Shown: positions 32,703 through 41,843 of the stretch, one piece after another | Position numbering within the stretch: the stretch's first letter is position 1 | Layout: every line of letters begins with the position of its first letter | Source of the DNA: Mycoplana rhizolycopersici | GTDB lineage: Bacteria; Pseudomonadota; Alphaproteobacteria; Rhizobiales; Rhizobiaceae | Assembly (NCBI RefSeq): GCF_013378445.1 | Contig: NZ_JABXYK010000008.1 | Location: 62,001-126,000 of the forward strand | DNA: 64,000 nucleotides | Direction: 5' to 3' | The notes under the pieces: generated by a model | The model's database searches: none | The model's input: only the letters and a program-made list of their open reading frames with translations | Told to the model about the DNA's origin: nothing | Made by a program: the position numbers and the translations under genes

Positions 32703-34153
32703 CGGTCGAGCTCCTCCAGGGCTTTGCGGAGTTCCGCGTGATCGGAGAACGGCAGCGTCACGCCGCCGATCGTTTGCCCCTCTTCATGCCCCTTGCCGGC
32801 GACGATCAGCGTGTCACCCGCTGACAACATCGAAACTGCAGACCGGATCGCGGCTGCGCGGTCGCCGATTTCCGTTGCGCCCTTGGCCGCCGCCATGATC
32901 TCGGAGCGGATCACTTCCGGCACTTCGGAACGCGGATTGTCGTCGGTGACGACGACCACGTCCGCAAGCCGGGTGGCGATCTCGCCCATGATCGGCCGCT
33001 TGCCCTTGTCGCGGTCGCCTCCACATCCGAACACGACGATGACGCGGCCGGAGGTGAACGGACGCACGGAGGACAGCACGTTCTCGAGCGCATCCGGCTT
33101 GTGGGCATAGTCGACATAGGCGAGTGCGCCGTTCTTCGCATGCCCGACCAGTTCCAGCCTCCCCGAGGCGCCGACGAGATGGCCGAGTGCGGCCATGGCA
33201 TCCCTTGCCGAAACGCCGGTCGACATCGCAAGGCCTGCCGCGACAAGCGCGTTGGCGATCTGGAAATCGCCGGCAAGCGGGATATGGATCTCGAAGATCT
33301 CGTCGCCGACATGGACTTCTGCCATCTGCTTGTGGCGGAAGTGCTCTACCCGCTTGAGCGCGAGGTAGCTGCCCTTGCGGCCGACGGTGCGGACGTCGAG
33401 GCCTGCCTTGCTGGCAGCCTCGATCGCGGCCGATGACCATTCGTCGTCGGCGAAGATGACGGCGGGCGCCCCCTTCGGCAGAAGCGTATCGAACAGCCGC
33501 ATCTTGGCGGCCATGTAGTGTTCGACCGTCGGATGGTAGTCCATGTGGTCGCGGCCGAGATTGGTGAAGGCGGCTGCCGAAAGGCGAACGCCGTCGAGGC
33601 GCGACTGGTCCAGCCCGTGGCTGGAAGCCTCCATCGCCGCATGCGTGACGCCGGCATCGGCGAGTTCGGCGAGAAGCTTGTGCAGGGAAACGGGATCGGG
33701 CGTCGTCAGCGAACCGTAGTCTTCGCGGCCAGGCGCCGTCACGCCGGTCGTGCCGATCATCGCGGCCGGGTGGCCGGCATGGGCCCAGATCTGGCGGGTG
33801 AAGGAGGCGACCGAGGTCTTGCCTGCGGTACCGGTGACGGCGACCATGGTTTCCGGCTGGCGTGCGAAGAAGCGGGCAGCGGCAAGCGCGAGGAACCGGC
33901 GGGGGTTTTCGACCGTGAGAACGGGAACCGGCGCGTCGACAGCGCCTGCCTGCCCGGTCACGACCGCGGCCGCGCCGCGCGCCACCGCATCCGCCACATA
34001 GGCCGTGCCGTCCGCTTTCGTGCCGTGCAGGGCCACGAAGAGGTCGCCCGGGCAAACCTTGCGGCTGTCCGCCGAAATGCCGCTGATCTCCAATGCCGCC
34101 ACGGCGGCGTCCAGGTCAGGTATTTCGGTTCCGGCAAGGTCTGAAATCTTCAT
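32699..34153 (-). CDS. murE: UDP-MurNAc-L-Ala-D-Glu--2,6-diaminopimelate ligase MurE
   Basis: Adds the third residue of the stem peptide. 484 aa. P-loop [18 protein letters not shown] (about 110-127), [34 protein letters not shown], and [19 protein letters not shown]. The DNPR tetrad is the marker for meso-diaminopimelate rather than lysine specificity, as expected of a Gram-negative. It overlaps murF by 4 bases and lies 71 bases from ftsI. Confidence 0.97.
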   Translation of the reverse strand: MKISDLAGTEIPDLDAAVAALEISGISADSRKVCPGDLFVALHGTKADGTAYVADAVARGAAAVVTGQAGAVDAPVPVLTVENPRRFLALAAARFFARQPETMVAVTGTAGKTSVASFTRQIWAHAGHPAAMIGTTGVTAPGREDYGSLTTPDPVSLHKLLAELADAGVTHAAMEASSHGLDQSRLDGVRLSAAAFTNLGRDHMDYHPTVEHYMAAKMRLFDTLLPKGAPAVIFADDEWSSAAIEAASKAGLDVRTVGRKGSYLALKRVEHFRHKQMAEVHVGDEIFEIHIPLAGDFQIANALVAAGLAMSTGVSARDAMAALGHLVGASGRLELVGHAKNGALAYVDYAHKPDALENVLSSVRPFTSGRVIVVFGCGGDRDKGKRPIMGEIATRLADVVVVTDDNPRSEVPEVIRSEIMAAAKGATEIGDRAAAIRSAVSMLSAGDTLIVAGKGHEEGQTIGGVTLPFSDHAELRKALEELDR

Positions 34154-34224
34154 GTCCAGCTCTGTTCTTCTTCAGGCGCCCCACCGTTCTTCGCGAATCG
34201 GCTCTAGCACCGTTCATTCTGCGC

Positions 34225-35976
34225 TCAATAAGACACGAGCAAGGCAGACCCGTCCTCCCCGAATTTCGGCTTTACACCGAGAAGTGGGGCGCTGCGGCGG
34301 ATGATTTCGCCGACCATGGGGGCCGCGTTGAGGCCTGCCGTCCGTCCGCCGCCCTCGCCGGTCTTCGGTGCGTCGATGAAGGAAAGCACCACATACTGCG
34401 GATCATCGATCGGAAACGCCGAAAGGAAGGCGTTGAAATTGAGACCGTTCTTGGCGTAGCGGCCGTTGACCACCTTGTCGGCCGTCCCGGTCTTGCCGCC
34501 GACGTTGAAGCCGGGCACGAGCGCGCGCTTGCCCGAGCCGTTCATGGCGTTCCAGCGCAGCAGGAACTTCATGTCCTCGCCCGTGCTGGGCTTGACGACG
34601 GCCTGGGCCATGGCGTCGGCCTCGTCGCGGCTGCGCGGCAGGAAGGTCGGCGGAAGGTATTTGCCGCCGTTCATCAGCGCCGCACCCGCGACAGCCGTCT
34701 GCAAAGGCGTCGTCGATACGCCGTGACCGAAGGAGATCGTAATCGAATTGATCTTCTTCCATTCGCGCGGCTGCGTAGGCGCCTTCACCTCCGGCAGCTC
34801 CGTCTGCATCTTGCTGAGAAGGCCGAGCCGCGTCAGGAACTCCTTGTGACCGGGGATGCCGACGATGTCGGCCATCTTGGCGGTACCGATGTTGGACGAG
34901 TACTGGAAGATCTCCGGCACGGTCAGGACGCGGTGCTTGCCATGGAAGTCCTTGATCGTGAAACCGCCGATGCGGATCGGGTAACGCGCATCGAAGCTGT
35001 CGGTCAGCTTCACCTTGCCCGAATCGAGCGCCATCGCCGTGGTGAAGGTCTTGAAGGTCGAGCCCATTTCGAAGGTGCCGTCGGTCATGCGGTTCAGCCA
35101 GCCGTCCTTCGCGCTCTCGGCCGGATTGTTGGGATCGTAGTTCGGTACCGATCCCATCGCGAGCACCTCGCCCGTATGGACGTCGAGGACGACCGCGCCG
35201 GCCGCTTCGGCCTGGTACTTCGCCATGGACTCAGTCAGCACGTCGTGCAGCATCGACTGGACGCGAATGTCGATCGAAAGGCGTACCGGCTCCAGCTTCG
35301 CGTCGCTCGTCATGCCGATCGCGGCAAGGTCGGCAAGTCCCTGGTTGTCGATGTAGCGTTCCATGCCCGCAATGCCGCGGTTGTCGATGTTGACGTAGCC
35401 GACGATGTGGGCGGAGGCAGGCCCGCTCGGATAGAAGCGGCGCTTTTCCGGACGGAAGCCGACGCCGGGGATGCCAAGCGCCAGGATGCGGCTCTGCTGC
35501 TTCGGGGTCAGCTGGCGCTGCAGCCACTGGAAGCGCGATTTCGACGTAAGCTTCCTGTAGGTGGCCTTGGAGTCCAGCTCCGGCAATACGGTGCGCAACT
35601 GTTCCAGCGCCTCGTCGACATCGACGATCTTGTGCGGCTCGGCATAGAGCGAAACCGTGCGGATGTCAGTTGCGAGGATTTCGCCGTTGCGGTCGACGAT
35701 ATCCGGTCGTGAGGCAAGCAGGTGGTCTGCGGGACCGATGCTCGACACCGATTCCGGAGCCGTGATCGCATACTGGACCAGACGCCCGCCGACCACGCAG
35801 TAGGCGATCCCGAAGACGGCCATGATGACCGCGACGCGGCTGCGCGCCTGGGAGGCGCTGCGCTTGCGGTGCCCCTGGAAGGCCGTCGACGCCGTGGCGC
35901 CGGCCGGCCGGCCATTGCCGCCATGCGAGAAATGGGCCTTGCTCTTGACGTCCATAATGCGGGAGAGAAACGACAT
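34225..35976 (-). CDS. ftsI: Peptidoglycan D,D-transpeptidase FtsI (PBP3)
   Basis: Class B penicillin-binding protein that cross-links septal wall. 583 aa: cytoplasmic basic N-terminus, one membrane span (about residues 46-68, VAVIMAVFGIAYCVVGGRLV), dimerisation domain, then transpeptidase domain with STFK (MGSTFKTFTT), SSN (YSSNIGTAK) and KTG (VGGKTGTADK) in order. The start overlaps the ftsL stop by one base (TGATG), implying coupling. Confidence 0.97.
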   Translation of the reverse strand: MSFLSRIMDVKSKAHFSHGGNGRPAGATASTAFQGHRKRSASQARSRVAVIMAVFGIAYCVVGGRLVQYAITAPESVSSIGPADHLLASRPDIVDRNGEILATDIRTVSLYAEPHKIVDVDEALEQLRTVLPELDSKATYRKLTSKSRFQWLQRQLTPKQQSRILALGIPGVGFRPEKRRFYPSGPASAHIVGYVNIDNRGIAGMERYIDNQGLADLAAIGMTSDAKLEPVRLSIDIRVQSMLHDVLTESMAKYQAEAAGAVVLDVHTGEVLAMGSVPNYDPNNPAESAKDGWLNRMTDGTFEMGSTFKTFTTAMALDSGKVKLTDSFDARYPIRIGGFTIKDFHGKHRVLTVPEIFQYSSNIGTAKMADIVGIPGHKEFLTRLGLLSKMQTELPEVKAPTQPREWKKINSITISFGHGVSTTPLQTAVAGAALMNGGKYLPPTFLPRSRDEADAMAQAVVKPSTGEDMKFLLRWNAMNGSGKRALVPGFNVGGKTGTADKVVNGRYAKNGLNFNAFLSAFPIDDPQYVVLSFIDAPKTGEGGGRTAGLNAAPMVGEIIRRSAPLLGVKPKFGEDGSALLVSY

Positions 35977-36371
35977 CAGCGTGCCACCGAACCTGTCTTG
36001 ATCTTGTCCGTGTTCTCCGGGGCGCCCTTGGCCTTCGCCACCTTGTCGGCGTCCTTGGCATCCTCCTCGACCGCCGGCAATTCGGCGGTCGGCATCGGCA
36101 GTTCGGCCGGCTGCGCGAGTTGGATGGATTCCGTCGGTACGAGCTTCAGGTCGCTTTCGAAGACCTTTACGAGCCTGTTGAGGCGGGCTGGCTGCGTCAG
36201 CAGCGCCCAGTCCGCCCGCAGGAGGTCGATCGTGTGCTCTTCCAGCAGGATTTCGGCATCGAGCTTGCGGACCTCGTCAAGCTTGTTCTCGGCCTTGTGC
36301 TTGATCGTGTAGGTCACGGTCGCGGCCGTTGTCATCACGACGACGAGGATCGCGTCAAAGGTGCGGAACAT
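35976..36371 (-). CDS. ftsL: Cell division protein FtsL
   Basis: 131 aa. One N-terminal membrane span (FDAILVVVMTTAATVTYTI, about 5-24) followed by a periplasmic coiled coil (KAENKLDEVRKLDAEILLEEH, DLLRADWALLTQPARLNRL) and an Ala/Glu/Lys-rich tail. The ADWALLTQPARL segment is typical of alphaproteobacterial FtsL. Assignment also rests on position between rsmH (3 bases away) and ftsI. Confidence 0.92.
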   Translation of the reverse strand: MFRTFDAILVVVMTTAATVTYTIKHKAENKLDEVRKLDAEILLEEHTIDLLRADWALLTQPARLNRLVKVFESDLKLVPTESIQLAQPAELPMPTAELPAVEEDAKDADKVAKAKGAPENTDKIKTGSVAR

Positions 36372-36374
36372 CCA

Positions 36375-37400
36375 TCAGCCTCCAATCTTCTCAAGGCTTG
36401 CAAGTTCTGGCAGTTCGAAAATCGACAGGTCGTCCATACCGGGAGGCGCCGATGTCCGCTCGCCGGCCCGCAGCTTGGCCGAGCGCGCGCGGGGATTGAC
36501 GGCGCATTCCTCCTCGCTGGCGGCGATCATGGACTTTCCAACTGGTGCGAAGATTACGTCGCGCTTAATTAGTTCGGGCAGATGGCGCGATCCGGAGGAC
36601 TTGCCGGATCGGTCGAGAAAGAACTTCTTGACGATGCGGTCTTCCAGCGAATGAAAGCTGACGACGACGAGCCGTCCGCCGGGCTTGAGCGCCCGCTCGG
36701 CAGCAAACAGCGCGCGTGCGAGCTCGCCCAGCTCGTCATTGACGAAGATGCGCAGCGCCTGGAAGACCCGGGTTGCCGGATGGATCTTGTCCTTGGCCTT
36801 GCGCGGTGTGACGATCTCGATCAGGCCGGCAAGGTCACGGGTCGTCTCGAACGGCGTATCGGCGCGGCGCTTCTCGATGGCGCGCGCGATGCGGCCGGCC
36901 TGCTTCTCCTCGCCGAGAAAGCCGAAGATGCGGATCAGGTCGGAGACCTTGGCGCGGTTGACGACGTCGGCGGCGGAAACGCCGGCGCTCGACATCCGCA
37001 TGTCCAGCGGCCCCGTCTTCTGGAAAGAGAATCCGCGCTCGGCCTCGTCGAGCTGCATCGAGGATACGCCGATATCAAGCACGACGCCGTCGAGCCCGCC
37101 TTCGGGCACATGGCGGGCAAGCTCGGAAAACTGCGAATGAATGAGCGTCAGGCGTCCGCCGGCCGCATCGACCAGCGCCTGTCCGGCTGCGATCGCGTTC
37201 GGATCCCGGTCCAGCGCGATCACCGAGGCGCCCCTGTCGAGGATCGCCGACGTATAACCGCCCGCCCCGAATGTCCCATCGAGGATGACCTCGCCGGGCG
37301 CAGGCCTCAGCGCCTCGAGCACCTCGGCAAGAAGAACCGGGATGTGACGGACCGATCCGCCATCGGCTTCAGAATTTCCTCCGCCTGCATCCGCCGCCAT
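36375..37400 (-). CDS. rsmH: 16S rRNA (cytosine(1402)-N(4))-methyltransferase RsmH (MraW)
   Basis: Methylates C1402 in 16S rRNA with SAM. 341 aa from the start at 37400 ([19 protein letters not shown]), 14 bases after mraZ and preceded by GGAGAG. Landmarks: [32 protein letters not shown] (SAM site), [22 protein letters not shown], and the end motif [21 protein letters not shown] plus [11 protein letters not shown] longer frame beyond 37400 is the shadow of mraZ. Confidence 0.97.
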   Translation of the reverse strand: MAADAGGGNSEADGGSVRHIPVLLAEVLEALRPAPGEVILDGTFGAGGYTSAILDRGASVIALDRDPNAIAAGQALVDAAGGRLTLIHSQFSELARHVPEGGLDGVVLDIGVSSMQLDEAERGFSFQKTGPLDMRMSSAGVSAADVVNRAKVSDLIRIFGFLGEEKQAGRIARAIEKRRADTPFETTRDLAGLIEIVTPRKAKDKIHPATRVFQALRIFVNDELGELARALFAAERALKPGGRLVVVSFHSLEDRIVKKFFLDRSGKSSGSRHLPELIKRDVIFAPVGKSMIAASEEECAVNPRARSAKLRAGERTSAPPGMDDLSIFELPELASLEKIGG

Positions 37401-37414
37401 CCCGTCTCTCCACT

Positions 37415-37855
37415 CTATCCTGAGCCCAGACCTCGCGTTCTGCGCTCCGTCCTGGCCGCCGCCTGCACTGCCTCGAACGTTTGCGGCGCCCAAAGCTGAA
37501 AATGATCCGCCCGACCGACGAAGGTCACATCCGTCGTAATTCCGGTGAAGTCGCGGATGAAATCCGTGACCATCAGCCGCCCTTCGGAATCGAGCTTCAT
37601 GAAGACGCCGCCCCCGTGAATGAGGAGCGACATCTGATTCGCCTCCGGCGAAAACGGATCCTCGCCGACAATCTGCCGCTCGAACCGGTCGAGCAGATCG
37701 AGACCGCCGATACTGATCGCCGGAAACACGAAGTCCTGGAAGCAGTAGAGCTCCCGGATGTCGCGTTGCGCAAGAACAGCCCGAAACAGCGAAGGAACGG
37801 AGACCCGCCCCTTCGCATCGATCCTGTTTGTCGCATTCGACAGGAACCGGTTCAT
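37415..37855 (-). CDS. mraZ: Transcriptional regulator MraZ
   Basis: 146 aa, two tandem SpoVT/AbrB-like swapped-hairpin repeats: [25 protein letters not shown] (about 2-26) and [22 protein letters not shown] (about 78-99), each with the DxxGR DNA-contacting loop. MraZ represses its own dcw operon in E. coli. It is the first gene of the operon here, and a four-box TGGG array lies upstream (38034-38068). Confidence 0.96.
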   Translation of the reverse strand: MNRFLSNATNRIDAKGRVSVPSLFRAVLAQRDIRELYCFQDFVFPAISIGGLDLLDRFERQIVGEDPFSPEANQMSLLIHGGGVFMKLDSEGRLMVTDFIRDFTGITTDVTFVGRADHFQLWAPQTFEAVQAAARTERRTRGLGSG

Positions 37856-38033
37856 GACGCCTTACAGCCGCTTCCCTGACCGGCGAAAACTCACCGAATG
37901 CCGGAAAAACCCCACAGAACACACACGCACAAATCGACCCGGGCGCAGCGCGAACACGCCACACCATCCCCAATCGGGACGCTTCTGGACTTTGCGATGA
38001 ATGGGCGATCATTCGCCCTCGTGCGGTATGATT

Positions 38034-38068
38034 ATGGGATACCATGGGACCATATGGGCGTCAATGGG
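38034..38068. promoter_or_regulatory. Four ATGGG boxes at 10-bp period, probable MraZ operator
   Basis: ATGGG occurs at 38034, 38044, 38054 and 38064, each followed by five unrelated bases, on the strand opposite to mraZ and 179-213 bases upstream of its start. E. coli MraZ binds three TGGGN repeats separated by five bases, the same spacing. Identification as the operator is inference from the motif and the neighbour. Confidence 0.7.
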
Positions 38069-38103
38069 AATTGGCCGGATTCCCGGAGTGAGACCATCAA
38101 TTG

Positions 38104-38135
38104 TTTATAAGCCGTTAAGTTTAACGAAAGGTTAC
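38104..38135. promoter_or_regulatory. Two CtrA-like boxes upstream of the MraZ array
   Basis: TTTA-N7-TTAA (38104-38118) and TTAA-N7-TTAC (38121-38135) lie back to back. Each has one mismatch to the CtrA consensus TTAA-N7-TTAA. Functional role is inferred only. Confidence 0.4.
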
Positions 38136-38337
38136 CCTCCCCACCCCAAGCCACTGGATTCAATTGCAAATTCTGCCGGATTCCCGGCTTTTTCAGCGGC
38201 CGTCCGTAACGGCCCTGTTCACTGGCAAAGGGGAATTATCGCCTTCAAATTGGCACAGCGACGCAAGCTGCAGGCGAGCCTGGCAGATGCCTGTCGCGTG
38301 GGGGCGAATCGCCCGCTGAAAGAGAAGAGAAAGAAAT

Positions 38338-38740
38338 CGCCAGTTGGCCTGTAAGCCGGGTTCTGTATGGCTCCGGCCGAGGCCGGAACGTGGCAGCCAT
38401 TCATCTGGGACCGGACTTGCGCCCGGCCTCTTGCAACCCACCCGGATGACCGGCCCGGAAACGGGCTGAGCGGCTTGCGCCGCTCGCGTCATCCCTATTC
38501 GGTCTTGCTCCCGGTGGGGTTTGCCGTGCCGTCCATGTCGCCATGTCCGCGGTGGGCTCTTACCCCACCCTTTCACCCTTACCCTCGCATGCGAAGGCGG
38601 TCTGCTCTCTGTGGCACTTTCCCTGGGGTCGCCCCCGCCGGACGTTATCCGGCACCGTGTTTCCGTGGAGCCCGGACTTTCCTCCCCCCGCGGCCTTTCG
38701 GCGCTTGCGGAAGGCGGCTGCCCGGCCAACTGGCCCGCGT
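38338..38740 (-). ncRNA. rnpB: RNase P RNA (bacterial type A)
   Basis: Catalytic RNA that matures tRNA 5' ends. Read on the minus strand it contains the universally conserved stretches AGGAAAGTCCGGGCTCC (38675-38691) near the 5' end, GGTAAGGGTGAAAGGGTG and the matching 3' parts, and ends in ACAGAACCCGGCTTACAGGC. The P1 stem closes it: CCAGTTGGCC near 38725-38734 at the 5' side pairs with GGCCAACTGG at 38340-38349. Length is about 400 nt, normal for alphaproteobacteria; ends are approximate. It lies upstream of mraZ on the same strand. Confidence 0.95.
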
Positions 38741-38828
38741 TCCTTAGACAAACCCTTTCGCTATGACCAGAGCAAATATGCCGAAGCGATACCCCGTCAC
38801 CACATTCGGCACCGGCGCGTACGCTTTC

Positions 38829-40022
38829 CTATGTTCGGAACCGGACGGCGAAATCGGTCCGGTAGTCCGGCTCGTCGAGGTGCCCGCGCATCACAAGACT
38901 GGCCCCGACCCGGCCGATTTCGTCGCAGCTCTTGGCCGCAGCCCCGCAGCCGCCGGTCAGCACGGCAATGCGCTCGCCCGCGACGAAACCGGCATAGGGA
39001 TAGCCGTGCGCGGTGAAGGTGGTCACGCAGGGTGCTGAAGAAAGGGAGACGGGCGAGAAGTCGGGAATGGCGCGCGCAAGCACCCGGCGCAGATGGGCCG
39101 CAGCCTCGCTGCCCCCATCCGTCCGGAACCAGTCCCTGACCGCGCTCTCCGTATGGAGCACCACGTCGCTCGGGTCTCCGCCGATCTTGATATAGAATTT
39201 CCCGTCCGGATAGCGGATGGGCGGCAGCAGATAGAAGTGCTCCTCCGGCAGCCAGCTCTCGTCGATCCAGCTCGGCATGTCGCCGAACCGCTCAAGGTCG
39301 CGCTCCGCCACCTCCGCGAAGAGCACTGTGCGCGCCTTGACCGTCAGATCCAGGGCACGAGGAAGCAGGCCCGGCGCAATCGTAAAGCCGCCGACAGCCA
39401 CAAGCACCCGCCCCGCCTTTACCGTCCCCCCATCGCGAAGGGTGATCTCGACGCCTTCGGCGGTCTCGCCGATCGCCACGACCTCGGAACGAAACACCGA
39501 GGCGCCGCGCCTTTCCGCGCACGCGGTCTCGGCGGCCACCAGCGCCCGCGGATTGATGTAGCCGGCACCGTAGCGCTCGAACACGCCTGCCGACGTTTCA
39601 GGAACGGCGCACCAGGAAAATCGCTCCCCCACCGCCGCACGGTCCAGCACCGGCGCATCGGCCCCAAGCCGGTCGCGCGCAGCCACCACGGCATCGAGGT
39701 AGCCGCCCCCGCCCTGCGGATGCGGTCCGGTGATCAGGCACCCCGCCTCCGTGAAGAAGGAAATCCCGCTCTCCGCCTCAATCTCGCGGTATCGGGCGAT
39801 CGAGCGATTGGCGAGCCTCGCCCAGTCCGCATCCGGATCGATGGTGCGCGTGATGCGCCCTTCGTCGTAGTGGCTGGCAAACACGCCGCCATGCCGCTTG
39901 CGGTCATGGGGCTCGTCCGGGCCGATCAGTGCAACGCGCGCACCGGCTGCAGCCAGATGCCTCGCGGCTGCTGCCCCCATCATCCCCTTGCCGACGACGG
40001 CGAATTCGAACTGGCCGATCAT
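38829..40022 (-). CDS. FAD-dependent oxidoreductase (DAO family)
   Basis: 397 aa from the start at 40022 (MIGQFEFAVVGKGMMG); a second in-frame start 15 bases upstream is possible. FAD-binding fold VVGKGMMGAAAARHLAAAGARVALIGP at the N-terminus, then DAO-type substrate domain with AETACAERRGASVFRSEVVAI, KAGRVLVAVGGFTI, and FTAHGYPYAGFVAGERIAVLTGGCGAAAKSCDEIGRV at the end. It resembles sarcosine or N-methyl-amino-acid oxidases, but the substrate is not evident. Confidence 0.88.
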   Translation of the reverse strand: MIGQFEFAVVGKGMMGAAAARHLAAAGARVALIGPDEPHDRKRHGGVFASHYDEGRITRTIDPDADWARLANRSIARYREIEAESGISFFTEAGCLITGPHPQGGGGYLDAVVAARDRLGADAPVLDRAAVGERFSWCAVPETSAGVFERYGAGYINPRALVAAETACAERRGASVFRSEVVAIGETAEGVEITLRDGGTVKAGRVLVAVGGFTIAPGLLPRALDLTVKARTVLFAEVAERDLERFGDMPSWIDESWLPEEHFYLLPPIRYPDGKFYIKIGGDPSDVVLHTESAVRDWFRTDGGSEAAAHLRRVLARAIPDFSPVSLSSAPCVTTFTAHGYPYAGFVAGERIAVLTGGCGAAAKSCDEIGRVGASLVMRGHLDEPDYRTDFAVRFRT

Positions 40023-40090
40023 GCTTTTTCCACCCACGCTTGTCGTTCCGCCTTAAAACAACGGCGCCAGAAAGGGAACCTATCCGGCAC

Positions 40091-40128
40091 GCAGACATTA
40101 ATTCCTCGAGCAGACATTAATTCCTCGA
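40091..40128. repeat. Perfect 19-bp tandem duplication
   Basis: GCAGACATTAATTCCTCGA at 40091-40109 is repeated exactly at 40110-40128, in the gap between the oxidoreductase and the transglycosylase gene. Confidence 0.9.
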
Positions 40129-40170
40129 AGAGGAAAAGGCATCGAGGCGAAACCATTGCGGCAGAAAAGG

Positions 40171-40205
40171 AAAAACCCCGGACGTTGCGGAATCCGGGGT
40201 TTGGC
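40171..40205 (-). terminator. Terminator after the small SLT transglycosylase gene
   Basis: On the minus strand AAACCCCGGA is followed by TCCGGGGTTTTTCC, a 10-bp stem with a run of five T. It lies about 30 bases after the stop codon at 40235. Confidence 0.85.
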
Positions 40206-40234
40206 TCCAGGAGCGTGGAAGCAGGCGACGTAAC

Positions 40235-40759
40235 TTAGAGTTCGAGCAGGTTCTGCACCTTGCCGCAATAGCGCTTGGAGACCGGGTTCATTCTCTTTGC
40301 GGCATGCCCGGCGTTGTATTTCAGGATCGTGCCGCAGGTCGTGCCGCCGCCGAGTTCGTGCGCCATGGAGAGGTACTTCATGCCCCACTTGATGTTCGTT
40401 TCCGGGTCGTAGAGCCCCTTGGCGCCACCGCGGTAGCCGAGCATCCGGGCCGTCGCCGGCTTGATCTGCATCAGGCCGATTTCACCGGCGCTGCCGCGCG
40501 CCCGGGGATTGAAATTGCTTTCCACGCGGACGATGGCGTGTGCAAGGTCGACGGGCACACCGTACTGGCGGGCATAGGTCTTGATCAGGGTGGAGTAGCC
40601 GGTGGGCGCGCCCATCATCGGATAGCCGGATGTGCGGGTTGCGGTCTTCAGGGGGCGGCTTTCGGTGGTTTCCTTCAAGGGACCGGCGTTCGCCGATACG
40701 GTATGTGCGAGAAGTGCAAGGATGCAGGCCGCCCCTGCGGCCACGATCGAATTCCTCAT
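40235..40759 (-). CDS. Small periplasmic lytic transglycosylase (SLT domain)
   Basis: 174 aa from the ATG at 40759 (MRNSIVAAGAACILALLAHTVSANA, a signal peptide); a TTG three codons upstream, close to GGAGACT, is an alternative start. The SLT fold covers about 55-165: YGVPVDLAHAIVRVESNFNPRARG with catalytic Glu, AGEIGLMQIKPATARMLGY, DPETNIKWGMKYLS, ILKYNAGH. Cleaves MurNAc-GlcNAc bonds in peptidoglycan. A lone gene with its own terminator. Confidence 0.9.
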   Translation of the reverse strand: MRNSIVAAGAACILALLAHTVSANAGPLKETTESRPLKTATRTSGYPMMGAPTGYSTLIKTYARQYGVPVDLAHAIVRVESNFNPRARGSAGEIGLMQIKPATARMLGYRGGAKGLYDPETNIKWGMKYLSMAHELGGGTTCGTILKYNAGHAAKRMNPVSKRYCGKVQNLLEL

Positions 40760-41066
40760 GTGTATCAAAGTCTCCAGTCATATGGGCGCACGGCTTGGCC
40801 TTGAGGAACCGGCCCATCGACCGGCACCCCGCGCAGGGATAAATCGTCATGGAATGGCCCGCGCCATCGGCCACGGACCCAGACAGTCGCGGAGGAGGCC
40901 CTACCTGCCGCCGCCGAATGCCCGGCGCCTCGATCCGTCTTCGCTGCGAGGTTCTTGGGAGCAACCTGCGCCGGCGGGACCGGAGGCAGGGCGGAAAAGA
41001 CATTCCCAATCCGGTCAGGATGTGGCGAACGACTAAACTTGTATTAATGAGTGTAATATATCGTGA
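40760..41066. promoter_or_regulatory. Intergenic region before the SLT gene
   Basis: 307 bp with no gene that I can support. It includes the upstream region of the SLT gene and the short region after the amidase gene. An AT-rich patch near 41030-41065 could be the end of the amidase operon. Nothing else stands out. Confidence 0.4.
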
Positions 41067-41843
41067 TCACGCCTGAGCGAATTCGCCCCGATCCGGGAGG
41101 CTTTTCAACAGCCGATGCAACGTGTCGATCGTCGAGAAATCGGCGATGCCGTCGACCCGTGCGGGACGAAAATGACGCTGGAAAGCAGCGACATCCCCTT
41201 CCGTCCTTTCATCGAAATGACCAGTAATTTCAGTGGCATAGCCATAGAGAGACAGCATCGCCTGCAGGGCCTCGACGGGTGCGCCGGCATCTCCGCGCTG
41301 GAAGAACCGCCCACCGGCGATGGCGGCAGGCTCGACCCAGTGCCCGACACCACTTGCAAAGAGCCGGTCCCAGGGGAACTTTTCTCCCGGATCGACCTTG
41401 CGGATGGGGGCGACATCGCTGTGTCCGAGGATCCTCTCGGGCACGATCCTCCACCTTTCGCCGCAATTGCGACACAGTTCGACGACCGCCGCGATCTGCG
41501 CTTGCGGGAAATCGGGCAACCCACCGGGATGGCCGGCATTGACGATCTCGATGCCGATCGAGCGCGAATTGATGTCAGTGTCGCCCTTCCAGTGGCTCTT
41601 GCCAGCGTGCCAGGCGCGCCGGGCCTCTGGCACGAGCTGAAGGACGCGACCGTCCTCGTGAACGAAGTAGTGGCTGGAAACCTCGCTCTGTTCGGAGCAA
41701 AGCCAGGCGAGCGCCCCCTCCGCACTCGGCATCCCGGTGTAGTGGAGGACGATCATGTCCGGCCGGCAACCGTCCGCGCGCTCGCCATGGTTCGGCGACG
41801 GCGTGACCATCGCACCGGGAAAATCAGCTGTGAAGGCGGTCAT
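41067..41843 (-). CDS. N-acetylmuramoyl-L-alanine amidase (AmpD/AmiD type) with peptidoglycan-binding domain
   Basis: 258 aa. Amidase_2 domain (about 20-165): DMIVLHYTGMPSAEGALAWL with first zinc His, SSHYFVHEDGRVLQLVPEARRAWHAGKSHW, and ILGHSDVAPIRKVDPGEKFPW with the second His and Asp. A PG-binding-1 domain closes the protein (ALQAMLSLYGYATEITGHFDERTEGDVAAFQRHF). No signal peptide is visible, which fits a cytosolic muropeptide-recycling role like AmpD rather than an exported AmiD; that is inference. The ATG overlaps the stop of the J-domain gene (ATGA). Confidence 0.9.
   Translation of the reverse strand: MTAFTADFPGAMVTPSPNHGERADGCRPDMIVLHYTGMPSAEGALAWLCSEQSEVSSHYFVHEDGRVLQLVPEARRAWHAGKSHWKGDTDINSRSIGIEIVNAGHPGGLPDFPQAQIAAVVELCRNCGERWRIVPERILGHSDVAPIRKVDPGEKFPWDRLFASGVGHWVEPAAIAGGRFFQRGDAGAPVEALQAMLSLYGYATEITGHFDERTEGDVAAFQRHFRPARVDGIADFSTIDTLHRLLKSLPDRGEFAQA

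Larger units (their letters stand above)
37856..38337 (-). promoter_or_regulatory. dcw operon upstream region (mraZ promoter region)
   Basis: 482 bp without a gene, between rnpB and mraZ. It contains the MraZ box array (38034-38068), CtrA-like boxes (38104-38135), three GATTC (GANTC) sites at 38078, 38157 and 38179, a 13-bp direct repeat GCCGGATTCCCGG at 38074 and 38175, and GTGTG/GTGGG elements on the coding strand around 37910-37931. I cannot place the -10/-35 hexamers with confidence. Confidence 0.55.

Noticed and set aside
29547-32741. 1064-codon open frame on the plus strand opposite murF, mraY and murD
   Set aside because: It lies antisense to three well conserved genes and its translation is Arg/Asp/His-rich, the usual product of antisense frames in high G+C DNA.
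37910-37931. GTGTG/GTGGG motifs on the mraZ coding strand as extra MraZ boxes
   Set aside because: Spacings are 9 or 11 bases rather than 10 and the matches are partial, so they are not called.
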